This document shows, piece after piece, positions 11,046 through 24,656 of a DNA stretch of 64,000 nt. The translations under genes and the position numbers were made by a program. Positions within the stretch are counted from its first letter, which is position 1. Every line of letters starts with the position of its first letter. The stretch is from Viridothelium virens (Eukaryota; Ascomycota; Dothideomycetes; Trypetheliales; Trypetheliaceae): assembly GCA_010094025.1 (NCBI GenBank), contig ML991807.1, forward strand, positions 186,001 to 250,000. Reading direction: 5' to 3'. The notes below the pieces were generated by a model. That model did no database searches. It saw only the letters and a list, made by a program, of their open reading frames with translations, and was not told the origin of the DNA.

Positions 11046-12192
11046 TGCAAGGGAAGTCTGTTTGCGCTCGAGCGCAAAAGTCTAATCCTGGTGATAAGAG
11101 AAGGGTCTATTGAAACGCTGTGTTGGTGAGAATATTGTGGTCGTCAAGAGTGGCAGTGAGTGCTTTCGCTGCCCCCTTCAATACTCGGTGGTTTACAGCC
11201 ACTTCATCCCGGTGGAAAAGTACTGGGCATCGTGCCTATATTGAGTCAAAAACAAGGTTTGATGCACCGTACAAACGAATAATGGTTTGTGAAGAATTTC
11301 AAGAGTACCGATTGACTCACAATATGACACAAACAAGGAAGTGAGTGAGAAGGGTTACCATGGTAGATAGAGTGTATGAAATCAACGGTCATCACTCAAA
11401 GAGTAGGGATAAGTGAACGAACTCGCATTGAAGTGTTTGCAGGAGCGACTTTACGTTCGCTTAGCCACTGCTACCGTAGCTTAATAGCTCACAATTTTGG
11501 CAACAGTCAACGTCCAACATATGCAAGACCTGTAATAACTTTCGAGGAAATGTGACTCGGGATTCCGCAGAATAGTTTGACCTGTGGAGTACTCGATGAG
11601 CCTTGCAAGGCCCCCAGTTTAATCACGCATCGTGTATGGGCTGAGTCCAAGTCGCAGAACAACACTAGGATTAACTTAATATACTCACAGTGGTCCCTGG
11701 TCGCTAAGCCTAAGAGTCTTTAAGGGTTTTTCTCGCTGCCTGAGACATACTGCTCATGCAGGATTGAAACAAAGCGTCGATTGGCATTGGCCATTGCTGC
11801 AGAGCAATTGTCACAAGCGAGATTACGGAGTACTTCTGTTCGGACCCCATCGCAGTGAGACTTGAGTGTGCTTTTGCTCGGGCGGCAGGCAGCAGTAGCT
11901 GACGTCGCACCGCATATTTTTCACCATTCGGTGGTCTTCGGGGAGCTTCGAGAGGCGACGTCACGTGAACTAGACCAAGTGCCCAAGTGGAACAGGGATA
12001 AGATTCAGGCGTGAAGACGTAGCTCACACTTCCGCCTTCACGTCAACATCACATCCTTCATTCTGCCTTTAAGAGCAACTTCCTCCTCTCTTCGTCATCA
12101 AACCTCTCCATACCACCAACACGATCTTTTTCCCAATCCATCCGTATCCCTCTCGATAAATCCTCGGTAGTTGTCACGACTCGATAGACAAC
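11046..12192. other. shared upstream region of RNA ligase-like gene and CDC48
   Basis: This is a divergent intergenic region. Short ORFs at 11120-11344 and 11710-12027 show no homology I recognise. It carries one GTACGGAGTA-type motif near 11824 and two CRE-like sites close to CDC48. The bases from about 12050 are CT-rich, as expected for a fungal core promoter or leader. Confidence 0.5.
11900..11967. promoter_or_regulatory. paired CRE/E-box-like sites upstream of CDC48
   Basis: TGACGTCG occurs at 11900-11907 and GACGTCACGTG at 11957-11967, the latter combining a CRE core with a CACGTG E-box. They lie about 230-290 bases upstream of the CDC48 ATG. bZIP and bHLH factors bind such sequences in fungi. 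No binding is shown here. Confidence 0.35.
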
Positions 12193-14959
<2,767 letters not shown>

Positions 14960-15440
14960 GGATTATTCATTGGCTCTGTACGATGAGGAAAGGGTCTTGT
15001 TCGGCGTGTTTCATGGGAGCTATCAGGATGAATAGAATGAGGGTTTAATACCGTGGCATTAGCATAGGAATGAATTTCTCTCGTCGAGAATTCGCTCATT
15101 TGGCGGTGCTGTGCATATCGCTAGACAGACGCCATAGTCTATAACTAGAATGGTATCATGCATAAACCTTCTCCAACTGATGATCCCAACTCCCTTCCAA
15201 TACAGGTTCCTTGTCATGGACGGGTCATATAATTTTCCGGTCATAGGCCTTGGAATGTAAGCTTGAGCGTCACAATCGCCTTGTGCCCCAACTATATGCC
15301 AAGCCTGCTCAAATCGTCACCTCATGGTCCAGCTTTTGACAAGATTTATAGTGATGATGTTCATCGGGAAGACTCCCAAACAGAAACATCCCATGCTAAA
15401 CCATGCCACCTGTGTATAGTAATATCGAATTTTCCTTTGC
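14960..15440. other. 3' flanks of CDC48 and Sus1-like gene
   Basis: These are convergent 3' ends. I see nothing beyond untranslated sequence; the short ORFs have no recognisable content. Confidence 0.5.
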
Positions 15441-15890
15441 TTAATCGACAATCTCGCATACTTGCTCCAACTCGGCCCGTACCACCCTTAATCCTTCTTT
15501 TACTGTGGTCTGGGGTATCTGGATGCCGCCTTCTTCCACACTTCTGGGTCCTCCAATTTGTCGATCCGTTTCCCCATTGACAGCATTTCCATTCGTACCA
15601 TCTGCCGATTTGCCATCGCTTTCACCTTTCCCGCCAGGTCTTGAGTCCTTGACGATCCTCGTCATCAGTTCATCGTACGTCGAGCATTCTCCACTACGCA
15701 AGAGGTCCAGACAATACGTGCGTAGGTTGTCGGTCCAGCCCGTTGATTGTAGGGAGTGCCGCAATGTGCTCTCAATGCGCTTGACGCCACGAGAGGCTGT
15801 CAAGGCAGAGGCGATGTCGGATTGGAGGGATGGAGATGAGGAGTAGTGGATGGAGGATGAGATGGGGAGTTTGGACGGTGAGCGACTCAT
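15441..15890 (-). CDS. Sus1/ENY2-like transcription-export factor
   Basis: This single ORF encodes 149 residues. The central region, IESTLRHSLQSTGWTDNLRT followed by YCLDLL and TYDELMTRIV, and the C-terminal helix VKEGLRVVRAELEQVCEIVD match the helical pattern of Sus1/ENY2 (PF10163). Sus1 is a small protein shared by the SAGA histone deubiquitinase module and the TREX-2 mRNA export complex at the nuclear pore. Yeast Sus1 is 96 residues. This one is longer because of an N-terminal Ser-rich extension and a Gly/Asn/Asp-rich insert (about residues 85-125) between the last helices, where many homologues are short. The match is by eye, so a different small helical protein is possible. Confidence 0.6.
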   Translation of the reverse strand: MSRSPSKLPISSSIHYSSSPSLQSDIASALTASRGVKRIESTLRHSLQSTGWTDNLRTYCLDLLRSGECSTYDELMTRIVKDSRPGGKGESDGKSADGTNGNAVNGETDRQIGGPRSVEEGGIQIPQTTVKEGLRVVRAELEQVCEIVD

Positions 15891-16803
15891 CTTAATGGCG
15901 CTAGCGTCGAAAAGGGAGAATGATCACATAGGGAGACCAAAATCTCAGAATCAGAGGCAGATTGTCCTCTGTGAGAAAAAAGCCAATAGAAGGTGAGAAC
16001 AATGGCAGGTATTTGCAGCTCGGAGAGGTACGGAGTTACGCCGTATTCGGTACCGCTATTGACAATTAGCAATAAGCGATCGGGCGGTGGAGAAGGGCAG
16101 AATGGGGGAGGGACGTGGCATCCCTACCTTGACACGCTTAACGACTTTGAAGGCCAGGCTTCCGTGCCTTCTCGAAGGCAGTGTTAGAGGATCAACAAGC
16201 TCTCGGCTGGTCGTCTCAGTCCTCTACTGAGTGCATGAGATATGACGGAGCTGGGTTGGAAGCAGATCCTGAGACCCTGAGACCCTCCTCCCGTGGGCGT
16301 GGTAACACATTTTTGCTTCTGCTGGCCTCGCCGCGGGTTTTGTTCGTCTTCATCCCCGCCGTCTTTGCTCTTCCCAGCACGGCACTCGTTCGTTCCTGCC
16401 TTAGCGCCGCCAGCACCACCATCCGACGACAACCTCAACCCCCCTCTACGCCTCATTTCTCCTTCATCTGCAAACTCTGAAAGACCTTCTCCCACCAATC
16501 TTTCCGCCGCTTTCCGATTTGTCGTCGCTCGTGCCTGCAGAGTCAGCACCCGTTGTCTCAGGCATCTCCGCTACCACCCATCCTCTCCTTCCTGTGTTCT
16601 GCGCCGCAAAGTCGACACACACAATCTTTCCGCAACCTGGAGCCTCCTAACAAAAGCTTCAACTATTGTTGAAACCTATCTCGACCTGAAAATTAGGAGC
16701 TCCCACTCTTCTCAACCGTCCGTGCTGCCATATCAAATTCCCTGAAAGAGGGGTGATCGTTGCTGGAGTTGGCGGATAGAGCAGCTCTTTACCTCAGGCC
16801 GAT
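15891..16803. other. divergent promoter and leader, Sus1-like / STE50
   Basis: No supported gene. Bases from about 16280 are CT-rich on the plus strand, consistent with a long STE50 leader. ORFs at 16184-16745 on both strands are compositional. A GTACGGAGTT motif lies at 16028-16037. Confidence 0.5.
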
Positions 16804-18523
16804 ATGGCCTACAGATCAGCATACCATGAGGATTCGGATGCTGATGACGAGTTCGAACGAAGTGTAGTAGCATCACCTACGCTTCCGCCCGACTTTGAAT
16901 CCTCGCCAACTGACTCCGATCCTCCTTCCGCGGAAAATACTCCTACCACATACACACATTCGGATAGCCATATATCACCAAATGGTCTGATATCTCAGTG
17001 GACGGCAACACAGTGTGCCGATTTCGTATCGAGCTTAGGGTTGCGGCAGTATGCGGATACTATCGTTGGTATGGACTCTTTCCGTCTCTTTGTTTGATCA
17101 CCTCACTAATGTCTCATTGTAGAGGAAGGTGTTAATGGCGAGGCACTGATAGCATTACATCATGCGGAACTGAAAGAGATGGGCATGGCCAGCGTCGGTC
17201 ATCGTCTCAAAGTCTTGAGGAACGTGTATGAAATCAAGGTCAAACAAAATATCCCTTTGGACCCGGAAGATTTTGTGCCTCCTTGTAAGTGTTATCGGCA
17301 AGACGCCATCACTTTTGGAGACAAGACTGAACACAACAGCTGCGGAAGCCAGTTCCCAAGACGCTACTGCCACTCAAGACGACATTGCACGAATTATCGA
17401 ATCAATAAAACTACGGGATGAGCGGATAATACAGGCCGAGACGGAGCTCAAGATGTTGAAGGAAGATATGAACAGAGTTCTGGAGGAGAATAGGAGGTTA
17501 CGAGAAGACTTTCTACCCGCACTGCGAATGTACAAAGATCGATCACACCCTCTCCCAAACCCCGATGGGCAAAACCAGGACAACATGTCCTCACCGCCTC
17601 TGAGCAATCAAACAGACAGAGGTCCAAGCAGTCTATCCCGTAAGTTTTCGACGAAGAAGCTTTTCCTAGGGTCAGCGCCGAAGAATCCATCACCAACCAT
17701 ACATGAAGGTCGGACTTTGAATGATGGATCAAATCTGCATCCTTCGGCCGCCGCAGTAGCCGCTTCGAACGATCTAACCGCATCATTTGGTGGATCCCAA
17801 ACCTCCCCTAATACTCTCGACCAGCGATCTCCAACCTCTCCAGCCTACAGCACACAAACCGCCACCACTGCCCGCTCTTTCCGCGGCGACAAGTACGGCG
17901 ACGATAGCTACGCTGACCGCGATCGCGACCGCGTCAACGGGAACCGCAGCCGGTCCAACGCCGACGAGCCTCCCAACTCCGGCAACACAATCACCTCTTC
18001 CGCCGCCTCCACCACGAGCACCATCATCCCCCCCAACTCCTCCACCGCCAACACCCTCGCCAGCCTCGCCGACCGCAGTAAGGACTCCTCCTCGCTCACC
18101 TCCGTGGCCCCCTCCACCTCCTCTTCGACCACCGCCATCGGCGCTCCGCCCAATTCCGCCACCTCCAACGCCTCGGGCTCGTCCAGCAACAACCCGCAGG
18201 TGGAGATCTACAAGAGCTTCCGTGTCAGCGTCGACGACCCGTGCTACAAGGTGCTCCCTGTCGCGCTCAAGAAATATAACATCACGGCCGACTGGCGGCA
18301 GTACGCGCTATATATTGTCCACGGCGACCAGGAGCGGTGTCTCGGCTTGCAAGAGAAGCCGCTGATTCTGTTTAAGCAGCTTGATCGGGAGGGGCGGAAG
18401 CCGATGTTCATGTTGAGGCGGCATGCAAGTCCGCAGGTGGGGCATGAGAATTATATTGGGGGTGCTCACCGGGATGGGAGTCAGGCTGGGGGGAGTGTCA
18501 GTTTGCCGGGTGGTGTATTGTAG
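16804..18523 (+). CDS. STE50: MAPK adaptor Ste50 (SAM and RA domains)
   Basis: Three exons (16804-17068, 17123-17284 and 17340-18523) give about 536 residues. A SAM domain spans roughly residues 62-130 (LISQWTATQCADFVSSLGL through GMASVGHRLKVLRNVYEIK). A coiled-coil stretch follows (IIESIKLRDERIIQAETELK), then a long Ser/Thr/Pro/Asn-rich linker. A Ras-association domain near 428-505 begins VEIYKSFRVSVDDPCYKVLP and includes DWRQYALYIVHGDQERCL. Ste50 links the MAPKKK Ste11 (by SAM-SAM pairing) to Cdc42/Opy2 at the membrane, feeding the mating, filamentation and HOG pathways. Homologues are required for fusion and virulence in many ascomycetes. The linker is GC-rich with homopolymeric Ser/Thr codons and is likely variable between strains. 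Confidence 0.93.
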
Positions 18524-19329
18524 ATGAAGAGACGGAAAGTGGGGGTGTGAGCATATGCTTGGAGCGGGATTGAAAGCCGGATGCACCCTGGGCCCCTTCC
18601 GGGTATGAGTTTTGTGGACTTTCTCGGCTTGCAGTGCAGAGAAGGAGTTATGAGGACAGGAGGCGCTTGTGGACGACTTGAGACAAGTTTCGCAGCATTC
18701 GTCGAGCTCGGCTGGGGTGAGCTCGCTTCTTAGGGGTTTCGTGTAACTGACACCGTGTTCTGGACATTGTGGATTATCTGGTTTCGAGGGAAGATAGCAT
18801 CTGCCAAGGTAGCGTGACGAGACAAAAATACATGAGCATTTATTTCTTGAGGGACTGTGATAATCAGGGGATGTAATATCGTGATGGGAACTTTAAGGTT
18901 GATAACCCTTCAGGCTCTGTTTTTCGTCATCTCTGCGGGTCTTTCGTGACTGGAGCGATAATGGTAGCTTTGCGCGCTCTTTTCTCTTTCTAAAAATGCA
19001 AAATTCATGATAGTTCGAAGTCGTCTTAATGGTTTCGTCTGAGTCGTCTTCAGGATGAAATTTGAAAGTTTCCTTAATCAAGGATCCGCATACGAATCAA
19101 ATCCATTATCCAAACCTATCTCTACTGCATTGATTTCGTTGACCCGCCTCTGCAGCCTTTGCAAAGCCCTCCAAGACCTTCCGCTTACCTTGCTCTTTTC
19201 AGCCTTTCGCCTTCCAGTGGTCAACAATATTGAGCCAGTCATCCAGAACGTCTGTTTCTTGAAACTCTGGCCAAGAATCAGGACAGTGATGGAACGAGAG
19301 CGGGCTGGCGTCTTGTATGACGAAAATGC
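18524..19329. other. 3' flank of STE50, no gene seen
   Basis: No supported coding region. The plus-strand ORF at 19055-19660 is judged a shadow, because the opposite strand carries a recognisable decayed gene from about 19330. Confidence 0.45.
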
Positions 19330-19790
19330 TGGTGGCTATCACAATATATCAGGACTCCTCGGAGTAGCTTCTAGAGCGCCGAGCAACAGCCTCACCTCCA
19401 GAAGGATTCAATCTCACGGAGCTCCATCTCGCCATCTTTCAAACTTCGAGAACATCTTTATTGCAATTCATCCTCACTTCTATTTTGGTCATCCCCTCTG
19501 TAGAAGTTGCGGTAGCTTCTCCCTTTCCTTTTTAACACTCAAGTCGAGAACAATTCTTCGTCCAACTTGTTTATTCTCAATCAAGAAGACGCAGGCAGGG
19601 CAAACTAAATCATCGTGGCCACGAGTAATGGGAGTCAAGAACAGACTTGGAGGAACATGAATTCGGCTTCCCGTGTCAATGATCTTTGCGCTAAGGGAAC
19701 GGTTTGACGAAAGCATGTCTACTGGCACTTTAGTTGGATCAAGAACCCTCAAACGATGGTAAGAGATCAACAGATGAGAAAAACCGATCC
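19330..19790 (-). pseudogene. decayed metallo-beta-lactamase-fold hydrolase
   Basis: On the minus strand the N-terminal part of a fungal MBL-fold hydrolase is readable: a KVPVDML segment, IIDTGSRIHVPPSLFLTP, RGHDDLVCPACVFLIENK, and VLDLSVKKEREKLPQLL. Downstream, a NKDVLEV segment and then a KDGEMELREIES segment appear in different frames. The zinc-binding HxHxDH region that should follow is not found. The product would lack the active site, so the gene is broken by at least one frame change and by loss of its 3' part. Relatives include quorum-lactonase-like and secondary-metabolite hydrolases. The 3' boundary is uncertain; weakly coding-like sequence continues to about 19080. Confidence 0.6.
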
Positions 19791-19799
19791 TTTTCACAA

Positions 19800-21286
19800 T
19801 AGCGCACAGCTGAAAAATTAAGAAATGAAAGAATGGTCGTAACAGCAAAAGAGATTCCAGGTGGAAATTGAATAAAGCAACAATAGTGTTCTCTCGTGTT
19901 TTTAGATCATGTTAAGGCAAACGTTATCATTATTCTGCAGCAATGAAAAGGGCTTGTATGGCAGGATTCGAGTAAAAAGACGAATATCCTCACCCCCTAC
20001 CTTTCATCGTCGATGTGAAGCTTCGAGCAAGGAGCTGAGCATCGCTGAGGTGTGGGCTTCATCTGGAATTCCGGATCGGCCCTGTTCTTCATAGGATCGG
20101 ATCACGATATTGCTCAATGCAGAGTCTAGTCATGAAGATTGAATACACTATAATCTGAAGATCTAGCGACTGTGAGTGTTTCGTGAGAGACATGAAGGTG
20201 TGGGAGAAGCTAATTTTGAGCTTCAGACATTCATCAGAACCCCACCAAGGATTCAAAGAGTGGACGCACAATCAATGTATCCAAGAAGTAGATTCAATTT
20301 TCAAATGAAGTTCATACGTGCCTAGATGAGTGATACACACGTCTTCTGCTTTCGACAATTGGGAAAGTCCCCAATAGAACTCAGAAGGGTGAAGCTCGAG
20401 TGTGGCCACCGCTCATCAGTAATTAAGGAGCACACCGATTTCATGGAAGGAGCACACCTCAAAGAACCTCCATACAAGGCCTTCAAACAAAGATCCTTCT
20501 TATGAAACAGTACAGACGAGTAAGAGATCTCAAAATTGTTCGGAAAGAGACTCAATTTCTTGTATCTGTAGGAGAAACTTTTAAAGATGAATCGACTCCA
20601 GTGAAATATTGAAGAAATCCCCGGACAGGAGGCTCGAGGCTAGTGTCTAAAGAAGTTAAGAAGTTACTCCTCAAAGTTTAGCTCAATGAATTTCCAGCCA
20701 ATTAACATGAGCAAGATTCCTCGACTACATGACAGGGGTGGGTATCCTAGCGATAGCGGGACAACTCGCCTTCTGTAGGTGTGCCACCCCGCATTCGCTT
20801 TTGCAACTTCACTGCCAGCAACGTGAACTCGTCGATGATCACGTGACTCCAGAATCTCGTTGAAGACAATGGGCGATTGTCACGCGCCACTTTGCCGACC
20901 TACCCTCCTCTTCATCTTCAACTCCCTCTTCTGACCAAGTGTTAAAGCCATGAACTTTTACAGAACGACGTCGCAACACCAATGCCTATTTCTAATTTTT
21001 GTTTGTTTGCCAACGTATCATAACACTCATACGTGACTTGTTGCAAGCCACGCTCTCCCAGCGATTATGTGCTGACGAGGCTACGCCGTCAAGACTGCCG
21101 AGAAACTCTTACGCGATAGCGTATCAGAACAGTTCTGCCATGCACTGTCTTAACTCTACTAAAACTCGAACTGGCGTACAAACATAACTTCAAACAGATT
21201 TTGTTGATGATGAAGAATTTCTCAAACGGTGTCGAGCTGGTTTGTAGAAGCAGATCCATGCCTGGCACCGTTGCGTTCTACACAAA
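19800..21286. other. gene-poor stretch
   Basis: Short minus-strand ORFs (20089-20271, 20322-20555) and plus-strand ORFs (20999-21187) lack recognisable motifs and I could not join them. No RNA gene or repeat was seen. The region may contain further debris of the decayed gene next to it. Confidence 0.4.
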
Positions 21287-22394
21287 CTACGTCCCATCAT
21301 GGAAAGACGATTCAGTCCAACCCTCCATCTCACGTTCCCATACGCCACGCTCTTCTATCTGCTGGACATCCAGATCATGATATATCTCCTGGAACCACAC
21401 CACAAGTTGATAGACACTCTCAGCCTCGGCTAGCGTCGGTGGACGCGTATTAGTCAGTGAAGCTGGCTGACTTATGTGGGCCACTGGCAAAGATGCTTGC
21501 ATCTCACTTGTCGTCCTCATCTCTCTCACAACATTGTTGGAAACCGATGGAGTCGTCTCGTCCATACGATGCTGTCGACAGCAGGCCACATCGCCATACA
21601 TACTGGGTACCGTGGTTCCGAATTGCGAGGAAGATGATGGGTCTGATCTCAGCAAAACTTGCTGAGGTCGGGCGACGTCAACGTGCATCGACTCAGTCTG
21701 TGTCTTCATAATTGTGAGCTCGTTATCAGGACCATTGACCCCACCAAGGAGCCACTCACATTAGGCCTTTGTGCTGCTAACGAACAATTTGGCACGACCT
21801 TGTTCTGAGTGCGCCGAGCTGATTCACTTTGGAGCTGTAGGTCGTCTCGCACTGGTTCTGCAAAACTAACGTCAGAAATAGTCTACTTCAAACGGATCGT
21901 CTCGGCAATCCAAGGCTCGTCGTCAAGCAACCCTCGGATGTCCCCACGAAGAAACTTTCTACATGTTCAGCGCAACCTGCTCCGCTATAACTCATCGTCA
22001 ATCTGTCTGGCCCTTGCACTCTACGTGTTGTCGAAGCATTCAAATGGTTGATCGTCAACGGAAAGCTGCATACCCTGTTGACGATGCTGTCGACGATATT
22101 TCCTAGCCGCCGCAACAATGCCAATGAGAGCTACCAATAACGCGGGAATCCCAGTCAAGAGGGTTGCCAGTTGGATAATGTTGTTGCGGTTCCAGCCACT
22201 TCCGTCTGCGCTGCTGGCGCATTCAGATGCTGGTAGAGTTATCAGCAACACCAGTCTTTAGTATGCCAACAGACAAGTCCATGTACGGAGTACAGCAGCC
22301 TTGCTGCTAGAGACAACAACTCACGATAAGCAAGACACGACAGCGCAGTCAGAACCAGAGTGAGTGTCCTCGATGGTCCCATTCTAATAGCCAT
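21287..22394 (-). CDS. single-pass type I membrane protein, function unknown
   Basis: Four exons (22325-22394, 22074-22229, 21760-21857 and 21287-21697) keep frame and give about 244 residues. A signal peptide (MGPSRTLTLVLTALSCLAY) is followed by a very short lumenal part with two Cys, GSGWNRNNIIQLATLLTG, a transmembrane helix near residues 41-64 (ending LIGIVAAARKYRRQ) and a basic stop-transfer. The roughly 180-residue cytosolic tail is Ser/Gln-rich and ends in a Glu/Trp-rich helix (DVQQIEERGVWEREMEGWTE). The GWNRNNIIQLxTLLTGIPA pattern recurs in many small Pezizomycotina membrane proteins of unknown role. Intron 1 contains a GTACGGAGTAC motif. The last two exons have no clear homologue and their splice sites are inferred. 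Confidence 0.6.
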
Positions 22395-23423
22395 TCTTCT
22401 GCAAGAGTTTCGTTGATATGTCTCGATGTTCAAGGAAGAATGGGATTTGGTATAACTGATTTGGCGGTCAGTATGAGAGACCGGGTGCTCAAGGCGTCAA
22501 GACGAGGCTGCAGGACGATACCGCACGATTTTCTCCTGTCAAAAGACGTATTAGGTGGCAGGAGCAACGTTGTTGGAGACGCAGACAGTTGAAAACACTC
22601 CACAGCTAAAACCTGCCAGTGCGTTTATTCGTCTGCAGCAACCAGCAATATTGCGTTACAAGGAGTAGCATCAGCATGTTCGGTTGCTTAGCTACTCCGC
22701 CCCGACCAGGTACTCTCTCCTTTCCGACACAGAACTTCCCGTCAATTACCGTATTTCACATACCGGCCGATTTTTGTGCGCTGCGCAGCTAAGTTCTCTA
22801 TCGGTGCCAATATAGTGTTTCTTATAATTTGATGAATGTCTTTGAAAGAACAAAGAACTTCCAGACTGCTAGCTTTAACCAATCGGATAGTACTACAGTC
22901 TGGCAAGCTGACACCAATCTTCCACTTCTCCAAGAACAAATCCGATTTACGCTATTATGGTTTCTACTTTCAAATTCGGAGCCAGTAGCCACTTAAAGGG
23001 TTCAGGTAGTCTTTTCAGCCAAAGCACGATCTTGTGTGTGAACGAGGATTTATTTTGAGTTCCTGGTTCAGCACTACTGAACAGTCTTGATCTTACTGTA
23101 TCCCGTACCCGCAATTCGATGGATGGCAACGCTAGTCGTTCAATCCATTGTTCTTCTTCTGCCGATGAAACCCACGATGAAACGCTTGTCAATGATTTAC
23201 AAAGCCTTGTTAGGAGTAGAAAGCAGTAGTTGACGAATATTCGTGATTGAAGAGTTTATATTAGGTGCTCTTTATAGGGTATCTCCAACGGAACTTACGC
23301 AAAATCATGACCTGTTAAAAAGTGACGTTATGCCGTGCACCAAAAGTTCGGAGCAATCCATACGCCAGCCGAATGTCTGATGCAGTGCTGCCTCCGTGTG
23401 CAGATGTCGTGGACAGTAGTGAT
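22395..23423. other. unassigned stretch with two minus-strand ORFs
   Basis: Minus-strand ORFs at 22947-23192 (containing EEEQWIERLALPSIELRVRD) and 22742-22939 (containing SLEVLCSFKDIHQIIRNTIL) look more protein-like than background but match no family I know. They lie in different frames 8 bases apart without an evident intron. They could be two exons, or fragments of a decayed gene. Confidence 0.35.
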
Positions 23424-24656
23424 CTAGACACTTGCAAAATAATATGCATACCAAGAGACACATCCAACGACCACCGCTAAGCCCGTAAGAAAAGGTCTTG
23501 AAAACGGAGAACGTGGCTCCAGGCTCTGCTGCCTCAGTATTCGACCCGAAGGTCCTGCTTCGACTGGTCTCCGGAGCTGTTTGGCTGAACGGGCATGCCC
23601 TAATGTACCGGTCTTCTCAATGGATCCTGCGCTGCACAGCATGTCATCCAATTCACCCACCAGGCCTATGCAACGCGTAAATATGGCCTTTGCCTCTTCA
23701 ACAATGTCCCCGCGCTGCTCTTCATCAAAAACCTCCTCCGCACTCGCCAATCTCCGCTTGAACTCGCTCTTGATATCCTCACCATCTTCGTCCCCCTCGA
23801 AATTCAAAAACGCCAGTCCCTTCCACTCTTGTTCGTCTTCTGCCTCCCCATCTGCGTGACACCAGAACCCTGGTCCAGCATCCATTAACTGCTGTCGAAC
23901 CCACCTCCCGCCGGAGAAAATCGCCATATACATGACCCAGGCATACGCGACCAGGACCCACGGCTTCATCTCCACCTCCTCATCTATGCGCGCCACGAAC
24001 TCCCGCACCCGCGTCGGGAGGTCCTCCGTCGAGTCGATACCCAGATGCGCGAGATCGGCCTCTAGCCGCCGCGACCGCATGAGCCCCGGCGGCAGCAGGT
24101 CCGCGAGGACTTGGTTGACGCGTACGCGCTGGCACTCTCTCTCTGCCTCTGCCTCTGCCTCTACCTCTGCCTCTCCCTTCCCCTGCTCTCTTCCCTCATC
24201 CTCATCCTCCTCATCCATCTCCTTCCCTCCTCCTTCTTCTCCCTCTATTCCCCTCTCTCCATCCACTTCGCCCCTCCCCACATCCTCCTCTTCTCGATCC
24301 CCCCCCTCCTCCTCGCCCTCCCTCCTCCGCCGCCCCAACACCTCCCCATACGTCTCCACCGCGATCCAGCTCCCCTCTCGCACAGACTCCGCGGCGATGA
24401 GAGCCTGCCAGCGGGCCTCGAACGCGAAGTAGACGTGCGCGAAGGCGCGGAGGCCCGTTGCGTAGGCCTTGGAGTCGGAGGCGTGGGGAGGGAGGGCGAG
24501 AGGCAGGCGCGCGGTGATGAGGTGGTTGAGGGAGGTGTGGAGGGGGCGGGTGGCGGTGTTGATGTCCTGGGGGAGGGAAGAGGACAGGCGCGAAGGAGGT
24601 TGAGGAGGCGTGGTTGTGGTTGTGGCGGGTTCGTAGGGTGACTCGTGGGGTTCCAT
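23424..24656 (-). CDS. heme-oxygenase-like protein with C-terminal anchor
   Basis: The protein has about 410 residues, counting from the ATG at 24656 (MEPHESPYEP); an upstream extension would need a non-ATG start. The region RPLHTSLNHLITARLPLALP near residue 40 fits the start of the fungal heme-oxygenase-like fold, with the His as a candidate proximal heme ligand. The helices with AHVYFAFEARWQALI, PWVLVAYAWVMYMAIFSGG and KRRLASAEEVFDEEQRGDIVE continue the fold. A hydrophobic tail (GLAVVVGCVSWYAYYFA) would anchor it in the ER, as in yeast Hmx1. Heme oxygenase converts heme to biliverdin, iron and CO; activity is not certain here. A very acidic Glu/Gly insert (about residues 120-190) splits the domain and is encoded by CT-rich DNA at 24120-24320. 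Confidence 0.7.
   Translation of the reverse strand: MEPHESPYEPATTTTTPPQPPSRLSSSLPQDINTATRPLHTSLNHLITARLPLALPPHASDSKAYATGLRAFAHVYFAFEARWQALIAAESVREGSWIAVETYGEVLGRRRREGEEEGGDREEEDVGRGEVDGERGIEGEEGGGKEMDEEDEDEGREQGKGEAEVEAEAEAERECQRVRVNQVLADLLPPGLMRSRRLEADLAHLGIDSTEDLPTRVREFVARIDEEVEMKPWVLVAYAWVMYMAIFSGGRWVRQQLMDAGPGFWCHADGEAEDEQEWKGLAFLNFEGDEDGEDIKSEFKRRLASAEEVFDEEQRGDIVEEAKAIFTRCIGLVGELDDMLCSAGSIEKTGTLGHARSAKQLRRPVEAGPSGRILRQQSLEPRSPFSRPFLTGLAVVVGCVSWYAYYFASV

Noticed and set aside
19055-19660. 201-codon plus-strand ORF
   Set aside because: The opposite strand shows a recognisable metallo-beta-lactamase-type N-terminus, so this is its antisense shadow.
24111-24641. Leu/Ser-rich plus-strand ORFs and a CT-rich tract
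   Set aside because: They are the complement of the acidic insert of the heme-oxygenase-like protein, not independent genes.
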